A stretch of 29,628 nt of DNA from Syntrophomonas_A sp050258735 (lineage in GTDB: Bacteria > Bacillota > Syntrophomonadia > Syntrophomonadales > Syntrophomonadaceae). The notes under the pieces were generated by a model. It was given only the letters and a program-made list of their open reading frames with translations, was not told where the DNA came from and did no database searches. Of the stretch, positions 7,677 to 15,663 are shown piece by piece. The stretch lies in contig JBLMZJ010000021.1 in assembly GCA_050258735.1 (NCBI GenBank), positions 1 to 29,628 of the forward strand, read 5' to 3'. The translations under genes were made by a program, and so were the position numbers. Position 1 is the first letter of the stretch, and every line of letters starts with the position of its first letter.

Positions 7677-8379
7677 TTATCGTGATGCTGACAAACTGGT
7701 TACCTTGTTTTCAGAAAAGCAAGGCAAGATCCGGGCTGTTGCCCGGGGAGTAAAGAAGCCGGCCAGCAGTCTCAGGGTCTGCCTGCAGCCATTTTGCCAC
7801 TCGCATCTGTACCTATCAGGGGGCAAGGAACTGGAAAACATAACGCAGGGGAAGCTGATCGATTTTTTCCCGAATATTCGGGAGGATATCGATCTCACAC
7901 TGCAGGTTCTCTACTTGATGGAACTACTTGATAAAAGCCTTATGGATCATATGCCCCTGCCGGCTCTCTATTCCGTGACCCTGGAGGTTTTGGAATACCT
8001 CGATACCCACGGCTGGAATCCGCTGGCAATAAGATATTTTGAAGCCAGTCTACTTAAATATCTTGGATATCAGCCTCTCTTGGACCGTTGTGTCAATTGC
8101 GGCAGTCAGGGCGGTAAACTGCAGTCCTTCAACCTGGTGCGGGGCGGGGTGATGTGCCCGGGGTGCAGTGAAATCCTGAGCAGTGATTTCGATTTTAGCG
8201 GGGAGGCCCTATCCATCCTGCGTCTGATCAGCAATAGTGATATCAATACTATGCACCGCATCAAGGCATCAGAAGGTGCGTTGAAGAACCTGGAGTTCTT
8301 TCTGGAAAAATACCTGGAGTATCACCTGGAGCGGCGTTTCAACATGAAAAGGACCATCCGTACATTGAAACATTTTTAA
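7636..8379 (+). CDS. recO: DNA repair protein RecO
   Basis: A 247-residue RecO. The N-terminal OB-fold begins RSIILKTIDYRDADKLVTLFSEKQGKI in two blocks (residues 4-30) with the conserved ARGVKKP segment after it. A four-cysteine zinc finger is at Cys152, Cys155, Cys174 and Cys177. RecO loads RecA on SSB-coated DNA with RecR. The ATG at 7636 has GGGAG sites upstream and gives the expected N-terminus; longer in-frame starts add residues not usual in RecO. The gene overlaps the unknown gene upstream. RecO near era is normal in Firmicutes. Confidence 0.94.
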   Translation: MNYRSRSIILKTIDYRDADKLVTLFSEKQGKIRAVARGVKKPASSLRVCLQPFCHSHLYLSGGKELENITQGKLIDFFPNIREDIDLTLQVLYLMELLDKSLMDHMPLPALYSVTLEVLEYLDTHGWNPLAIRYFEASLLKYLGYQPLLDRCVNCGSQGGKLQSFNLVRGGVMCPGCSEILSSDFDFSGEALSILRLISNSDINTMHRIKASEGALKNLEFFLEKYLEYHLERRFNMKRTIRTLKHF

Positions 8380-8396
8380 GATATTTCAAATAGTAG

Positions 8397-8425
8397 TTCT
8401 ACCAAACTGGCAATCATGGTAGAAT
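8397..8425 (+). promoter_or_regulatory. Extended -10 promoter covered by an inverted repeat
   Basis: TTCTACCA (8397-8404) and TGGTAGAA (8417-8424) are perfect 8-base inverted arms with a 12-base gap. The right arm contains TGGTAGAAT, an extended -10 (TAGAAT at 8420-8425), and the left arm falls at the -35 position (17-base spacing, poor -35 match). This would be the promoter of the CD-NTase-like gene with an operator over it. No T-run follows, so it is a poor terminator for recO. Confidence 0.4.
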
Positions 8426-8481
8426 GAAGCAAATACTTTGTGAAATGTATAACCTGAGTAATTCGGTTTTGGGGGGATACC

Positions 8482-9372
8482 ATGTTAAACAGAGCGGACA
8501 CCATAGCAGAGAAATTCAAGACCTTTATGAGCAATCTCAAAGTCGATAACCAGGACCTTATTATACAGCGGGGCAAAGAGATAGCATTGGCTGTCAACAA
8601 TTACTACTGGAAGATTAAATCAGATACCCGCAATATCCTGTACCTTGGTTCGTTTGGACGTGACACGGCTATCAAGGAACTGTCCAATGTCAACCTTATG
8701 GTCATCCTGCCTCTGCAGGAATACCAGCGTCTCGAAAAATGGCCGGGCAATGTCCAGCGTACCATGCTGCGTGAAATGAGAGATTTTATAGCCAAAATCA
8801 ACGAGGAAGCTCATATCAGTGAGGACAATTGTTTGCTGCTGCCCTATGCTAAACCACCGATTTTTGAAATCCTGCCGGCAGTCGCCAGTCCCAAAAAGAA
8901 CGGTTATATCTATCCCGACCCTGCTAATGGCGGAAGTTGGGGCATTTTTAATCCTATTCGGGAAATAGAGGTCATCGACGAATATAATTACCGTTTCCAT
9001 GGCAAGGTCAAGCATCTGGCCCGCATGACCCGGGCGTGGAAGTTCCGGAACAATGTATCGATTCCCAGTATGCTGATCGATACCCTGACCATGAATTTCA
9101 TGGATGATTGGGAGGGAAACGAGACCTCGTATTCATACTACGGCAATATGGTAATGGACTTCATGGAATACTTGGCCGGGCGCAAGATAGCCCAGCTTGA
9201 TTGGTATGCCAAGGGCAGCAACCGCAAGATCCACCGGGAAGAAGATTTCGGGGCTCCGGCCAACGATGCCTTTCTTAAAGCAGTAGAGGCTATGGACTAT
9301 GAAGAAAAGGGGGAGATCTACAACGCCAACCGCTGCTGGAAAGAAATCTTCGGTCCCGATTTCCCTGGATAG
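8482..9372 (+). CDS. CD-NTase-like nucleotidyltransferase with degenerate active site
   Basis: A 296-residue protein of the nucleotidyltransferase fold used by CBASS cyclic-nucleotide synthases (SMODS domain). Seen: the GSFGRDTAIKELS motif (56-68) after a strand, then NVNLMVILP, a third strand PPIFEILPAV (125-134), the GYIYPDPANGGSW segment (141-153) and an alpha-helical part with HLARMTRAWK (178-187). In active family members the first motif ends in S-D-[IV]-D; here both aspartates are asparagine (Asn69, Asn71), and the third acidic position is Glu129. Metal-dependent catalysis is therefore doubtful. The start has GGGGGG 6 bases upstream. No effector, SLATT, HORMA, Cap2/Cap3 or transposase gene is adjacent. 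The family call is from motif memory; the active-site change is read directly. Confidence 0.8.
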   Translation: MLNRADTIAEKFKTFMSNLKVDNQDLIIQRGKEIALAVNNYYWKIKSDTRNILYLGSFGRDTAIKELSNVNLMVILPLQEYQRLEKWPGNVQRTMLREMRDFIAKINEEAHISEDNCLLLPYAKPPIFEILPAVASPKKNGYIYPDPANGGSWGIFNPIREIEVIDEYNYRFHGKVKHLARMTRAWKFRNNVSIPSMLIDTLTMNFMDDWEGNETSYSYYGNMVMDFMEYLAGRKIAQLDWYAKGSNRKIHREEDFGAPANDAFLKAVEAMDYEEKGEIYNANRCWKEIFGPDFPG

Positions 9373-9742
9373 GAATTGAGACCTCAGGCTGAAACGGATC
9401 CCAGTTCTTTACTATCCAAGGCCCGGTCGCTTCACGCCATCTGTGACTACAGCGACATTAGATCGCCCCTGCCCCCCACTCCCCCAGTCCATCCTTGGAC
9501 ATCGCTCGTGTTTACGCAACCCGCTCAATCAATGTACCATTTATTTGCTAAGTTTATCCTTTTCAAAACCCGGACTTTGATATAAATTTTTATTAGGAAC
9601 TACATGCAATATTGGAAACCGATGGCCATCCCTGTGCATGAGTTTCCTAACCATAAAGGTATTTTCCGGATATGTTTTTGAAGAACTGCAGCCGTCAGCT
9701 GGACAACCAGCCTGTTAGTTTAGAAAACGGAGGCATTTCAGC
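9373..9742. other. 370-base gap without a convincing gene
   Basis: The first part contains a pyrimidine-rich tract (GCCCCTGCCCCCCACTCCCC near 9467-9486), unlike the neighbouring coding DNA; the second part is AT-rich and likely holds the promoter of the next operon, but I cannot fix one. A 69-codon frame starting at 9376 has a proline-rich, low-complexity product and no ribosome site. A short dyad, GCTGG-acaa-CCAGC, lies near 9697-9710. Nothing else is supported. Confidence 0.5.
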
Positions 9743-11050
9743 ATGGACAGACACTCGACTGCTCTGAATTATTTAAGCCTGCTGATAGTTGTCTGCACCT
9801 GCCTGGTCGGATGTGGCAGTAAGAACACCTCTCAGCCCGCATCTTCTTATGAAAATCGAGATAAATTGACCTTCTGTATCACCTGGAAGGTCTATTCCGG
9901 ACGCGGGGAGGCTATCCAGAAGATAGTGGATTCATATAATGCCAGCCAGGACAAGTATGTGGTCAACCTGGTCGATGAGGAAGAGGACCTGGGGACAGTG
10001 GAATCCAATCTGATCAAAAAATCTCCGGTCGATGTCTATGTCCTGCCTTATCGGTTTGTTCAATACCTGGGTGATAAAGGCAAGCTGACTGACCTGACCA
10101 GCGACTTTGCCCAGCAAAAGGACTTTTTCTATCCTAACCTCTGGCGACTGGGGGTAGTGGATAAGGCTACTTATGGCATCCCCTGGCTGGGTCATTCGGT
10201 TTGTCTGCTCTATAACAAGGAACTTCTTGACAAGTCTTCAGTAGATCCGGGTGGTATCAAAGATATCGACCAACTGGTAACTGCCTGTGAAAAAGTCGAG
10301 GCGAAAACCGATGCTCAGGGTATAGGGTTGGTCGGAGCCAACCATAATGATGTTTCTTGGATGGTAAACCAGTTTATTTACGGATTTGGTTCCAACCTGG
10401 TCGGTCCATCCGGAAAAGAAGTAGTTGTCAACAACGATAAGGCCAGGGCCGCCATAGATTTTTATCAAAACACTCTGGGACCGCACGCCCAGAAGACATG
10501 GGTGAATGATTCCGGTATTGAGGTGATGGATCATTTCCGCAAGCAGGAGGTAGCCTTCGAATTCCAGGGACCCTGGGGCGTGACTGATATATGGAAAAAC
10601 GGGAACCCCTTTACGGTGGGGGTCATTCCCCTGGATGATATAGGACTGAAAGCGGAAGTAGGTCCAATGATGCTGGCTTTGCCCGCCGATATCAGCCCCG
10701 AAAAAAAGGCTGCTGCCATTGATTTGATCGACTATCTCATTTCTAAGCCTGCCCAGGAGATGATCATGAACGGCGAATACAGCCCCGAACATGATGCCTA
10801 TTACCCTTTCCGTATTCCGGTAAGAAGTGATTTAGCCGGGACCCTCGTCTACAATGAACATCCCGAATTCATACCATTCATAGAAGGGCTCAATAATCCC
10901 AGCATCGATGTACCGGTTCCACGGTGGCAGAAGATCAAGGATGATTATTATGCACCCGGACTGCATGAGGTCATGGCCGGGGAGCTTACCATCGACGCAT
11001 TTCTGAAGAACATCGAGACAGAGGGTGACCATATACTGTCCGAACAATAG
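9743..11050 (+). CDS. Extracellular solute-binding lipoprotein, family 1 type
   Basis: A 435-residue lipoprotein: a hydrophobic signal peptide ends in the lipobox LVGC (Cys24), followed by a Ser/Asn-rich linker. The mature part has the family 1 solute-binding layout: a first strand LTFCITWKVYSGRGEAIQKIV, a PVDVYVLP strand, YGIPWLGHSVCLLYNKELLDK (the hinge segment, about residues 148-168), FEFQGPWG around 272-279 and the C-terminal APGLHEVMAGELTIDAFL segment. Such proteins usually deliver sugars or oligosaccharides to an ABC importer. No permease or ATPase gene is in the window. Instead a response regulator follows after 21 bases and a histidine kinase after that, so a sensory role is likely. 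The ligand cannot be told. Confidence 0.88.
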   Translation: MDRHSTALNYLSLLIVVCTCLVGCGSKNTSQPASSYENRDKLTFCITWKVYSGRGEAIQKIVDSYNASQDKYVVNLVDEEEDLGTVESNLIKKSPVDVYVLPYRFVQYLGDKGKLTDLTSDFAQQKDFFYPNLWRLGVVDKATYGIPWLGHSVCLLYNKELLDKSSVDPGGIKDIDQLVTACEKVEAKTDAQGIGLVGANHNDVSWMVNQFIYGFGSNLVGPSGKEVVVNNDKARAAIDFYQNTLGPHAQKTWVNDSGIEVMDHFRKQEVAFEFQGPWGVTDIWKNGNPFTVGVIPLDDIGLKAEVGPMMLALPADISPEKKAAAIDLIDYLISKPAQEMIMNGEYSPEHDAYYPFRIPVRSDLAGTLVYNEHPEFIPFIEGLNNPSIDVPVPRWQKIKDDYYAPGLHEVMAGELTIDAFLKNIETEGDHILSEQ

Positions 11051-11071
11051 GGGTAAGGGGGAAGGGCGAAC

Positions 11072-12160
11072 ATGGATACTACTATTCTTATCGTTGATGA
11101 TTCCAAGACCGACATGATGTTGATCAAGAACATGTTGTATGATTACAATCTGCTCATGGCCTATGACGGAATGGAGGCCATGGATGTGATCGACAACATC
11201 AGTAATATCGATCTAATGATCCTGGATCTAAACATGCCGAGGATGAATGGTTTCGAGGTCCTGCAGACCATGCAGAAAAGACCAGTGTCCAAAAGGATAC
11301 CGACCTTGATCCTTACAAATTTTGACGAGGTAGAGAACGAGATCAAGGGGCTCAATCTGGGCGCGGTGGATTATATCCGGAAGCCTCTGAATATGCAGTC
11401 AGTCAGGAAAAGAGTCGAGGTGCACATGAACCTGCGGCGGGCCTTAAAAAGCATTGAAGAGTATAACCAGGAACTGGAGGAAAAAGTATATGCCCGGACC
11501 CGAGAGTTGGTACTAACCCGTGATATAACCATCCATGCCCTGATCGGTCTATTGGAAGTACGCAATCTGGAGTCCCGCAATCATACGGTGAGAACCCAAT
11601 GGATGATGAAAATGCTGTGTGAACACTTGAAAAATAAACCGCACTATGCCCAAATACTGCAAGAAGAATATATCAGGATACTGGTGCAGACTGCACCCCT
11701 GCATGATATCGGCAAGGTCGGCATCCCGGATAACATACTCTTGAAACCCGGTGCATTTGATCCTGAGGAATATGAAATCATGAAGAAACATACTACATAC
11801 GGGGTCGAGGCCTTGAGTGTCGGACCCCAAATGGGGCAAGCTGCCGGGTTTATCCGTACAGCTATCGAGATCGTGGCGACCCATCACGAGAAATGGAACG
11901 GCAGCGGATATCCTGAAGGTTTAAAAGGTGAAGATATTCCGCTTCCCGGCCGGTTGATGGCTTTGATCGATGTTTATGATGCCCTCACCAACAAGAGAGT
12001 CTATAAGGAGGCTTATTCTCATGAAAAATCCCTGGATATAATGCGGGATGAACGAGGTAAACATTTTGATCCCCATCTGTTGGATGCATTTATCGAAATT
12101 GAAAGTGAGATACGGCAGATAGCGGGAAAAGATCTGCAGCGCCTTGATTTGGAGGGATAA
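11072..12160 (+). CDS. Response regulator with HD-GYP c-di-GMP phosphodiesterase domain
   Basis: A 362-residue two-domain protein. The receiver domain (1-118) is complete: Asp9/Asp10, phosphoacceptor Asp52 in DLMILDLNMP, Thr82 and Lys104. A coiled-coil linker (about 122-150) leads to an HD-GYP domain with HDIGK at 211-215 and HHEKWNGSGYP at 271-281. HD-GYP proteins hydrolyse c-di-GMP to pGpG or GMP. The ATG follows a GGGGGAAGGG ribosome site. The kinase gene begins 2 bases after its stop, so the two are cotranscribed and probably matched partners. The output would be lowered c-di-GMP in response to kinase signalling. Confidence 0.94.
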   Translation: MDTTILIVDDSKTDMMLIKNMLYDYNLLMAYDGMEAMDVIDNISNIDLMILDLNMPRMNGFEVLQTMQKRPVSKRIPTLILTNFDEVENEIKGLNLGAVDYIRKPLNMQSVRKRVEVHMNLRRALKSIEEYNQELEEKVYARTRELVLTRDITIHALIGLLEVRNLESRNHTVRTQWMMKMLCEHLKNKPHYAQILQEEYIRILVQTAPLHDIGKVGIPDNILLKPGAFDPEEYEIMKKHTTYGVEALSVGPQMGQAAGFIRTAIEIVATHHEKWNGSGYPEGLKGEDIPLPGRLMALIDVYDALTNKRVYKEAYSHEKSLDIMRDERGKHFDPHLLDAFIEIESEIRQIAGKDLQRLDLEG

Positions 12161-12162
12161 GC

Positions 12163-15093
12163 TTGAGGTATTTTAGGATCTTTCCGGTTATCATCTTTAT
12201 TCTTGGCTGGTATGCCGTCCTTGCCTATGCCCAACCTGGTCCAATCGAATTCACCCCGGAAGAAAGAGCATTTATCAAAGAGCATCCCGTTATCCGCCTG
12301 GGGGTGGATCCCCAATTTGTCCCTTACGAGTTTATCGACTCCGATGGTCAATACAAGGGTATTGCCGCTGATTATATGAAAATAGTCAGCCAACGGACCG
12401 GGATCAGGATGGAGGTGGTACCTGACCTTACCTGGGCCGAAGCTTACGAGAGGGGAGTAGAAAAGAAGGTTGACGCACTGCCTTGTATAGCCAAGACCAG
12501 GGAGCGCGAACGGTACTATATATTTTCTGAGCCCTATTATTCTTTTCAGCGGGTAATCATCGTGAAAACCAGCAACGACAGGGTCAAAGGTATTGAGGAT
12601 CTCTACAATAAAAGAGTAGCTTTGAAGGATCAAAGCTCACATCATAGTTATCTGAAGCAGTTCCCGCAGATACAGATAAGTACTTATCCCACCGAGGAGG
12701 CTGCCCTGAAGGCAGTAGCAGATGATCGTGAAACCTGCTTTGTGGGAAATTACGCCAACTCCAGCTATATCATCAAGACCAATGGTTATACCAACCTCAG
12801 AGTGATCCCGATAAACACCGAGGATAAACAATCTCTGTATTTTGCCTGCCGGAATGATTGGCCACTCCTGCAAAGCATCATAAATAAGGGCCTGGCTTCG
12901 ATCACTGCCGAAGAGAAACTGGCCATAGACAACAAGTGGATCGGAATCGAGGAAACCGGTAATTACGAAGCTATCCTGCGCATAGCCGGGATAGTTGGTG
13001 CAATCATTCTGGGGATCTTTTTTGTTTCTCTTTATTGGATATTCAAATTAAGAAAGGAAGTAGAACAAAGAAGGCGGATCGAAGAGGCATTGAAGTCGGC
13101 CAAGGAGGAAGCCGAGTTTGCCAATTACATCAAATCAGCCTTTTTAGCCCGTATGTCCCATGAGATAAGAACTCCGCTCAATGCTATCACCGGCATGGCT
13201 TACCTGTTAAAGAAAACCGATACCAACGTCACCCAGAGGATCTACCTTGATAACATCATCCAGGCTTCCCGGAACATGCTGCGTATCATCAATGATATAT
13301 TGGATTTCTCCAAGATAGAAGCAGGGAAGATGGACATCGAAAGGATATCTTTCAACCTGGACAAGATACTGCAGCAGGTCATAAACATGGTGTCTTTAAA
13401 AGTAGAAGAAAAAGGGATAGTCTTTGAATTTCATAAAGACCCACGTGTACCGGTGAATTGTTGGGGCGACCCTATCCGCCTGGAGCAGATTTTATTGAAC
13501 GTGACCAATAATGCGGTCAAGTTTACTAATGCCGGATCGGTTTCACTTAATGTAGCACTGCAGGCAGTGGACGAGGATCTGTATTACCTGGATTTCGTGG
13601 TCTGTGACACGGGAATAGGCATGGATGAGGATGAACTGGAAAAGCTATTTAAGCCATTCTCCCAGGGTGATTCTTCCATAACCCGGCGTTTCGGCGGTAC
13701 CGGGTTGGGTTTGTCAATCGTAAAAAGCCTTTTGGAGATCATGGGCGGAGAAATAAGGGTCAAGAGCACTCCCGGTCAGGGATCGACCTTTAGCATCTGC
13801 CTTCCCCTGGAGATAGACCGGGAAAAAGAGAATGAACGGAAGGAAAAGTCGGCATCAGTATATTTTGATGATATCCGGGTTCTGGTACTGGATAAGGGAC
13901 CTACGAGTTCTAACCTGCTCAGGGAATACCTGAATTCTTTTAATATCAACGCTGAGTTTATTGACAGCGAAGAAAAGGCAGCCGAATCGCTCAAGACTGC
14001 CGCGGCCCAGGATTGCCCTTTCAATCTTCTGTTGGTAGACAACGATACACCTGCCAGCGGCGGTATCGACTTTGTTCGAAAAGTTCGGGATGATCCCCAA
14101 ATAACACAGCCCAAGGTTATTTTGATGATACCCATTATGCGGGAAGACCTGTTTGCCGGAATGGATGAACTGGGTATAGATCTGGGTATAACCAAACCAG
14201 TTATTGCCTCTATACTTTATGACGGGATCATAGGGATCTTCAGTGAACGTATCCGCAGCGTTCACGACCAGCCGGAAGGTGTCGAAGAGATAGCAGAGAC
14301 TGTAGCGGCTGATGCTTATCATATACTGGTAGTGGAAGACAACAAGATCAACCAGTTTATCGCCAGATCGATCCTCGAACAGGCGGGATTCAGAGTATCG
14401 ATCAGTGACAATGGTAAAACCGGTTATGAATTCTTTGAAGAACATAAGGATGAACTGGATCTGGTGATAATGGATCTGCATATGCCCATCATGAATGGTT
14501 ATGAAGCGGCTGAGATCATAAAAGGACTGGAACCGTCCATGCCCATCGTTGCCATAACAGCTGATGCCATAACCGGAGTTGAGGGAAAGTGCAGGCAGGT
14601 GGGAATAAACCATTACATCAGCAAACCATTTGATCCCGAACAGTTCATTGCGACCATATGGGACATATTGAAGCACCGACCGGCAGGTGAACGGCCGGAT
14701 CGGGAAGATGCTGCCCAGGGTTCTTCTCCAGTTGGGGGCAGAATGATATTGGACGAGAACAAAGGCATCCAGTTGATGGGCAACAACCGGGACTTGTACA
14801 ATATGGTTCTGGCCGAATTTTATGAAGAAAACCTTCATTTTATGAAGGATTTATCCGAACGGATAGAACAAGGGAATTACCCGGAAGCTGCTCAGCTGGT
14901 ACATAAACTGAAAGGCAGCACCATGAATATCGGAGCCGGCCTTCCCTGGACCGTCATGTCAGAACTGCAGAAGGCCCTGGAGGAGGGGGACACGGGCAGG
15001 ATCGCCGGGTTGCAGGTGGAGCTGGCGGGAGTGTCAGACCGCCTTTTTAGAGAGATAGCTGAAAAAATCGGAATAGATACAGATGGAGATTGA
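12163..15093 (+). CDS. Hybrid sensor histidine kinase (SBP3-TM-HisKA-HATPase-REC-REC-Hpt)
   Basis: A 976-residue phosphorelay protein. A signal peptide (1-23) precedes a family 3 solute-binding (amino-acid type) sensor domain (about 42-263), one membrane helix (272-294), and a short linker. HisKA has His333 in MSHEIRTPLN; the ATPase has the N box NVTNNAVKF (446-454), DTGIGM (482-487) and GGTGLGLS (511-518). The first receiver is weak: Asp577 is followed by Lys where a second acidic residue is expected, although Asp626 and Lys679 remain. The second receiver is intact (Glu725/Asp726, Asp771, Lys821). A C-terminal Hpt domain carries His914 in HKLKGS. TTG start with GGAGGG 6 bases before it. Likely relays to the HD-GYP regulator upstream. 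Confidence 0.93.
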   Translation: MRYFRIFPVIIFILGWYAVLAYAQPGPIEFTPEERAFIKEHPVIRLGVDPQFVPYEFIDSDGQYKGIAADYMKIVSQRTGIRMEVVPDLTWAEAYERGVEKKVDALPCIAKTRERERYYIFSEPYYSFQRVIIVKTSNDRVKGIEDLYNKRVALKDQSSHHSYLKQFPQIQISTYPTEEAALKAVADDRETCFVGNYANSSYIIKTNGYTNLRVIPINTEDKQSLYFACRNDWPLLQSIINKGLASITAEEKLAIDNKWIGIEETGNYEAILRIAGIVGAIILGIFFVSLYWIFKLRKEVEQRRRIEEALKSAKEEAEFANYIKSAFLARMSHEIRTPLNAITGMAYLLKKTDTNVTQRIYLDNIIQASRNMLRIINDILDFSKIEAGKMDIERISFNLDKILQQVINMVSLKVEEKGIVFEFHKDPRVPVNCWGDPIRLEQILLNVTNNAVKFTNAGSVSLNVALQAVDEDLYYLDFVVCDTGIGMDEDELEKLFKPFSQGDSSITRRFGGTGLGLSIVKSLLEIMGGEIRVKSTPGQGSTFSICLPLEIDREKENERKEKSASVYFDDIRVLVLDKGPTSSNLLREYLNSFNINAEFIDSEEKAAESLKTAAAQDCPFNLLLVDNDTPASGGIDFVRKVRDDPQITQPKVILMIPIMREDLFAGMDELGIDLGITKPVIASILYDGIIGIFSERIRSVHDQPEGVEEIAETVAADAYHILVVEDNKINQFIARSILEQAGFRVSISDNGKTGYEFFEEHKDELDLVIMDLHMPIMNGYEAAEIIKGLEPSMPIVAITADAITGVEGKCRQVGINHYISKPFDPEQFIATIWDILKHRPAGERPDREDAAQGSSPVGGRMILDENKGIQLMGNNRDLYNMVLAEFYEENLHFMKDLSERIEQGNYPEAAQLVHKLKGSTMNIGAGLPWTVMSELQKALEEGDTGRIAGLQVELAGVSDRLFREIAEKIGIDTDGD

Positions 15094-15187
15094 GATCGGA
15101 GGGCTATTTCGTTGTCGAATGAGAGAGCTCAGAACCTCCCCAAAACCCATGGTCGAAATCTGGCATAAAGTAACCGGTTAAGCCTCA

Positions 15188-15216
15188 TTGACAGGTCTGG
15201 TGGGGGCTGGTAAACT
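15188..15216 (+). promoter_or_regulatory. Sigma-A type promoter of the glyQS leader
   Basis: TTGACA at 15188-15193 is a perfect -35, followed by a 17-base spacer and TAAACT at 15211-15216. Transcription would begin near 15223, just before the T-box leader. Confidence 0.65.
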
Positions 15217-15235
15217 TAATGAGTGATTTGCCTGT

Positions 15236-15474
15236 AATTAAATAAAATGAATAACTGGCGATGATAAAGAGGAGTAGGCAAGGCTGATCTCATTCAGAGA
15301 GCCGGGCGGGTGGAAACCGGTTGGGATGCTTTGGCGAAGGCACTTTGGAGCTTCAGGAGGAACACCGAAAACGGTTAGTAAAGCCTGGTCAATGAAGCGG
15401 GGCTGATAAGGCCAAGCAGGGTGGAACCGCGGGTTATCCCGTCCCTGTCCCAATGGACAGGGCTTTTCTGTTTT
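15236..15474 (+). promoter_or_regulatory. Glycine T-box riboswitch (leader of glyQS)
   Basis: The canonical T-box sequence AGGGTGGAACCGCGG is at 15418-15432. The stem I region begins around GATAAAGAGGAGTAGG and includes AGAGAG with the apical GGTGGAAACC. The specifier context GAAGGCACTTTGGAG places codon GGC at 15339-15341, matching glycine and the glyQS genes downstream. T-box leaders sense uncharged tRNA: here uncharged tRNA-Gly(GCC) would pair with the specifier and, through its free 3' end, with the T-box bulge, favouring the antiterminator. The exact 5' limit is approximate. Confidence 0.92.
15443..15474 (+). terminator. T-box regulated terminator
   Basis: CCCTGTCC (15443-15450) pairs with GGACAGGG (15455-15462) around a 4-base loop, followed by CTTTTCTGTTTT. 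The 5' arm shares CCCGTCCCT with the antiterminator, which pairs with the start of the T-box, so the two forms exclude each other. Confidence 0.85.
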
Positions 15475-15484
15475 ATGGAGTTTT

Positions 15485-15622
15485 TTAGCCACAGATTTAC
15501 ACAGATTAACACGGATTTAGAGTACGATGGCTAGATATCTAATTCCAAATAATGTGGTTTAGGTTAATTATAGCTAGAAAAAGTTCTGCGTTAATCATAA
15601 AAGAGTCTGCGTTAATCTGCGT
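15485..15622. repeat. Intergenic element with CACAGATT-type ends (copy 2)
   Basis: The left arm at 15485-15507 matches the arms of copy 1 (4492-4714) almost base for base and continues with the third 10-base unit. The right arm, TCTGCGTTAATCTGCGT at 15606-15622, is the reverse complement of the inner part of the array with a few changes, and a further partial unit lies at 15587-15598. The element is shorter than copy 1 and its right end lacks the terminal CTGTGGCTAA. It lies between the T-box terminator and the glyQ ribosome site. Confidence 0.65.
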
Positions 15623-15663
15623 CTATTTGTTCTATGTCTATTAACCTTAAGGAGGTTGTTATA

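Noticed and set aside
9376..9585. A 69-codon plus-strand frame right after the CD-NTase-like gene
   Set aside because: No ribosome site of its own beyond the preceding stop, proline-rich low-complexity product, and base composition unlike the neighbouring genes.
10238..10792. A 184-codon minus-strand frame inside the solute-binding lipoprotein gene
   Set aside because: Opposite a well-defined gene with a lipobox and family motifs; no independent support.
13855..14838. A 327-codon open frame on the minus strand inside the hybrid kinase gene
   Set aside because: It lies opposite the receiver domains, has no ribosome site, and its product is rich in His/Tyr/Phe with no recognisable domain; the plus-strand kinase explains the DNA fully.
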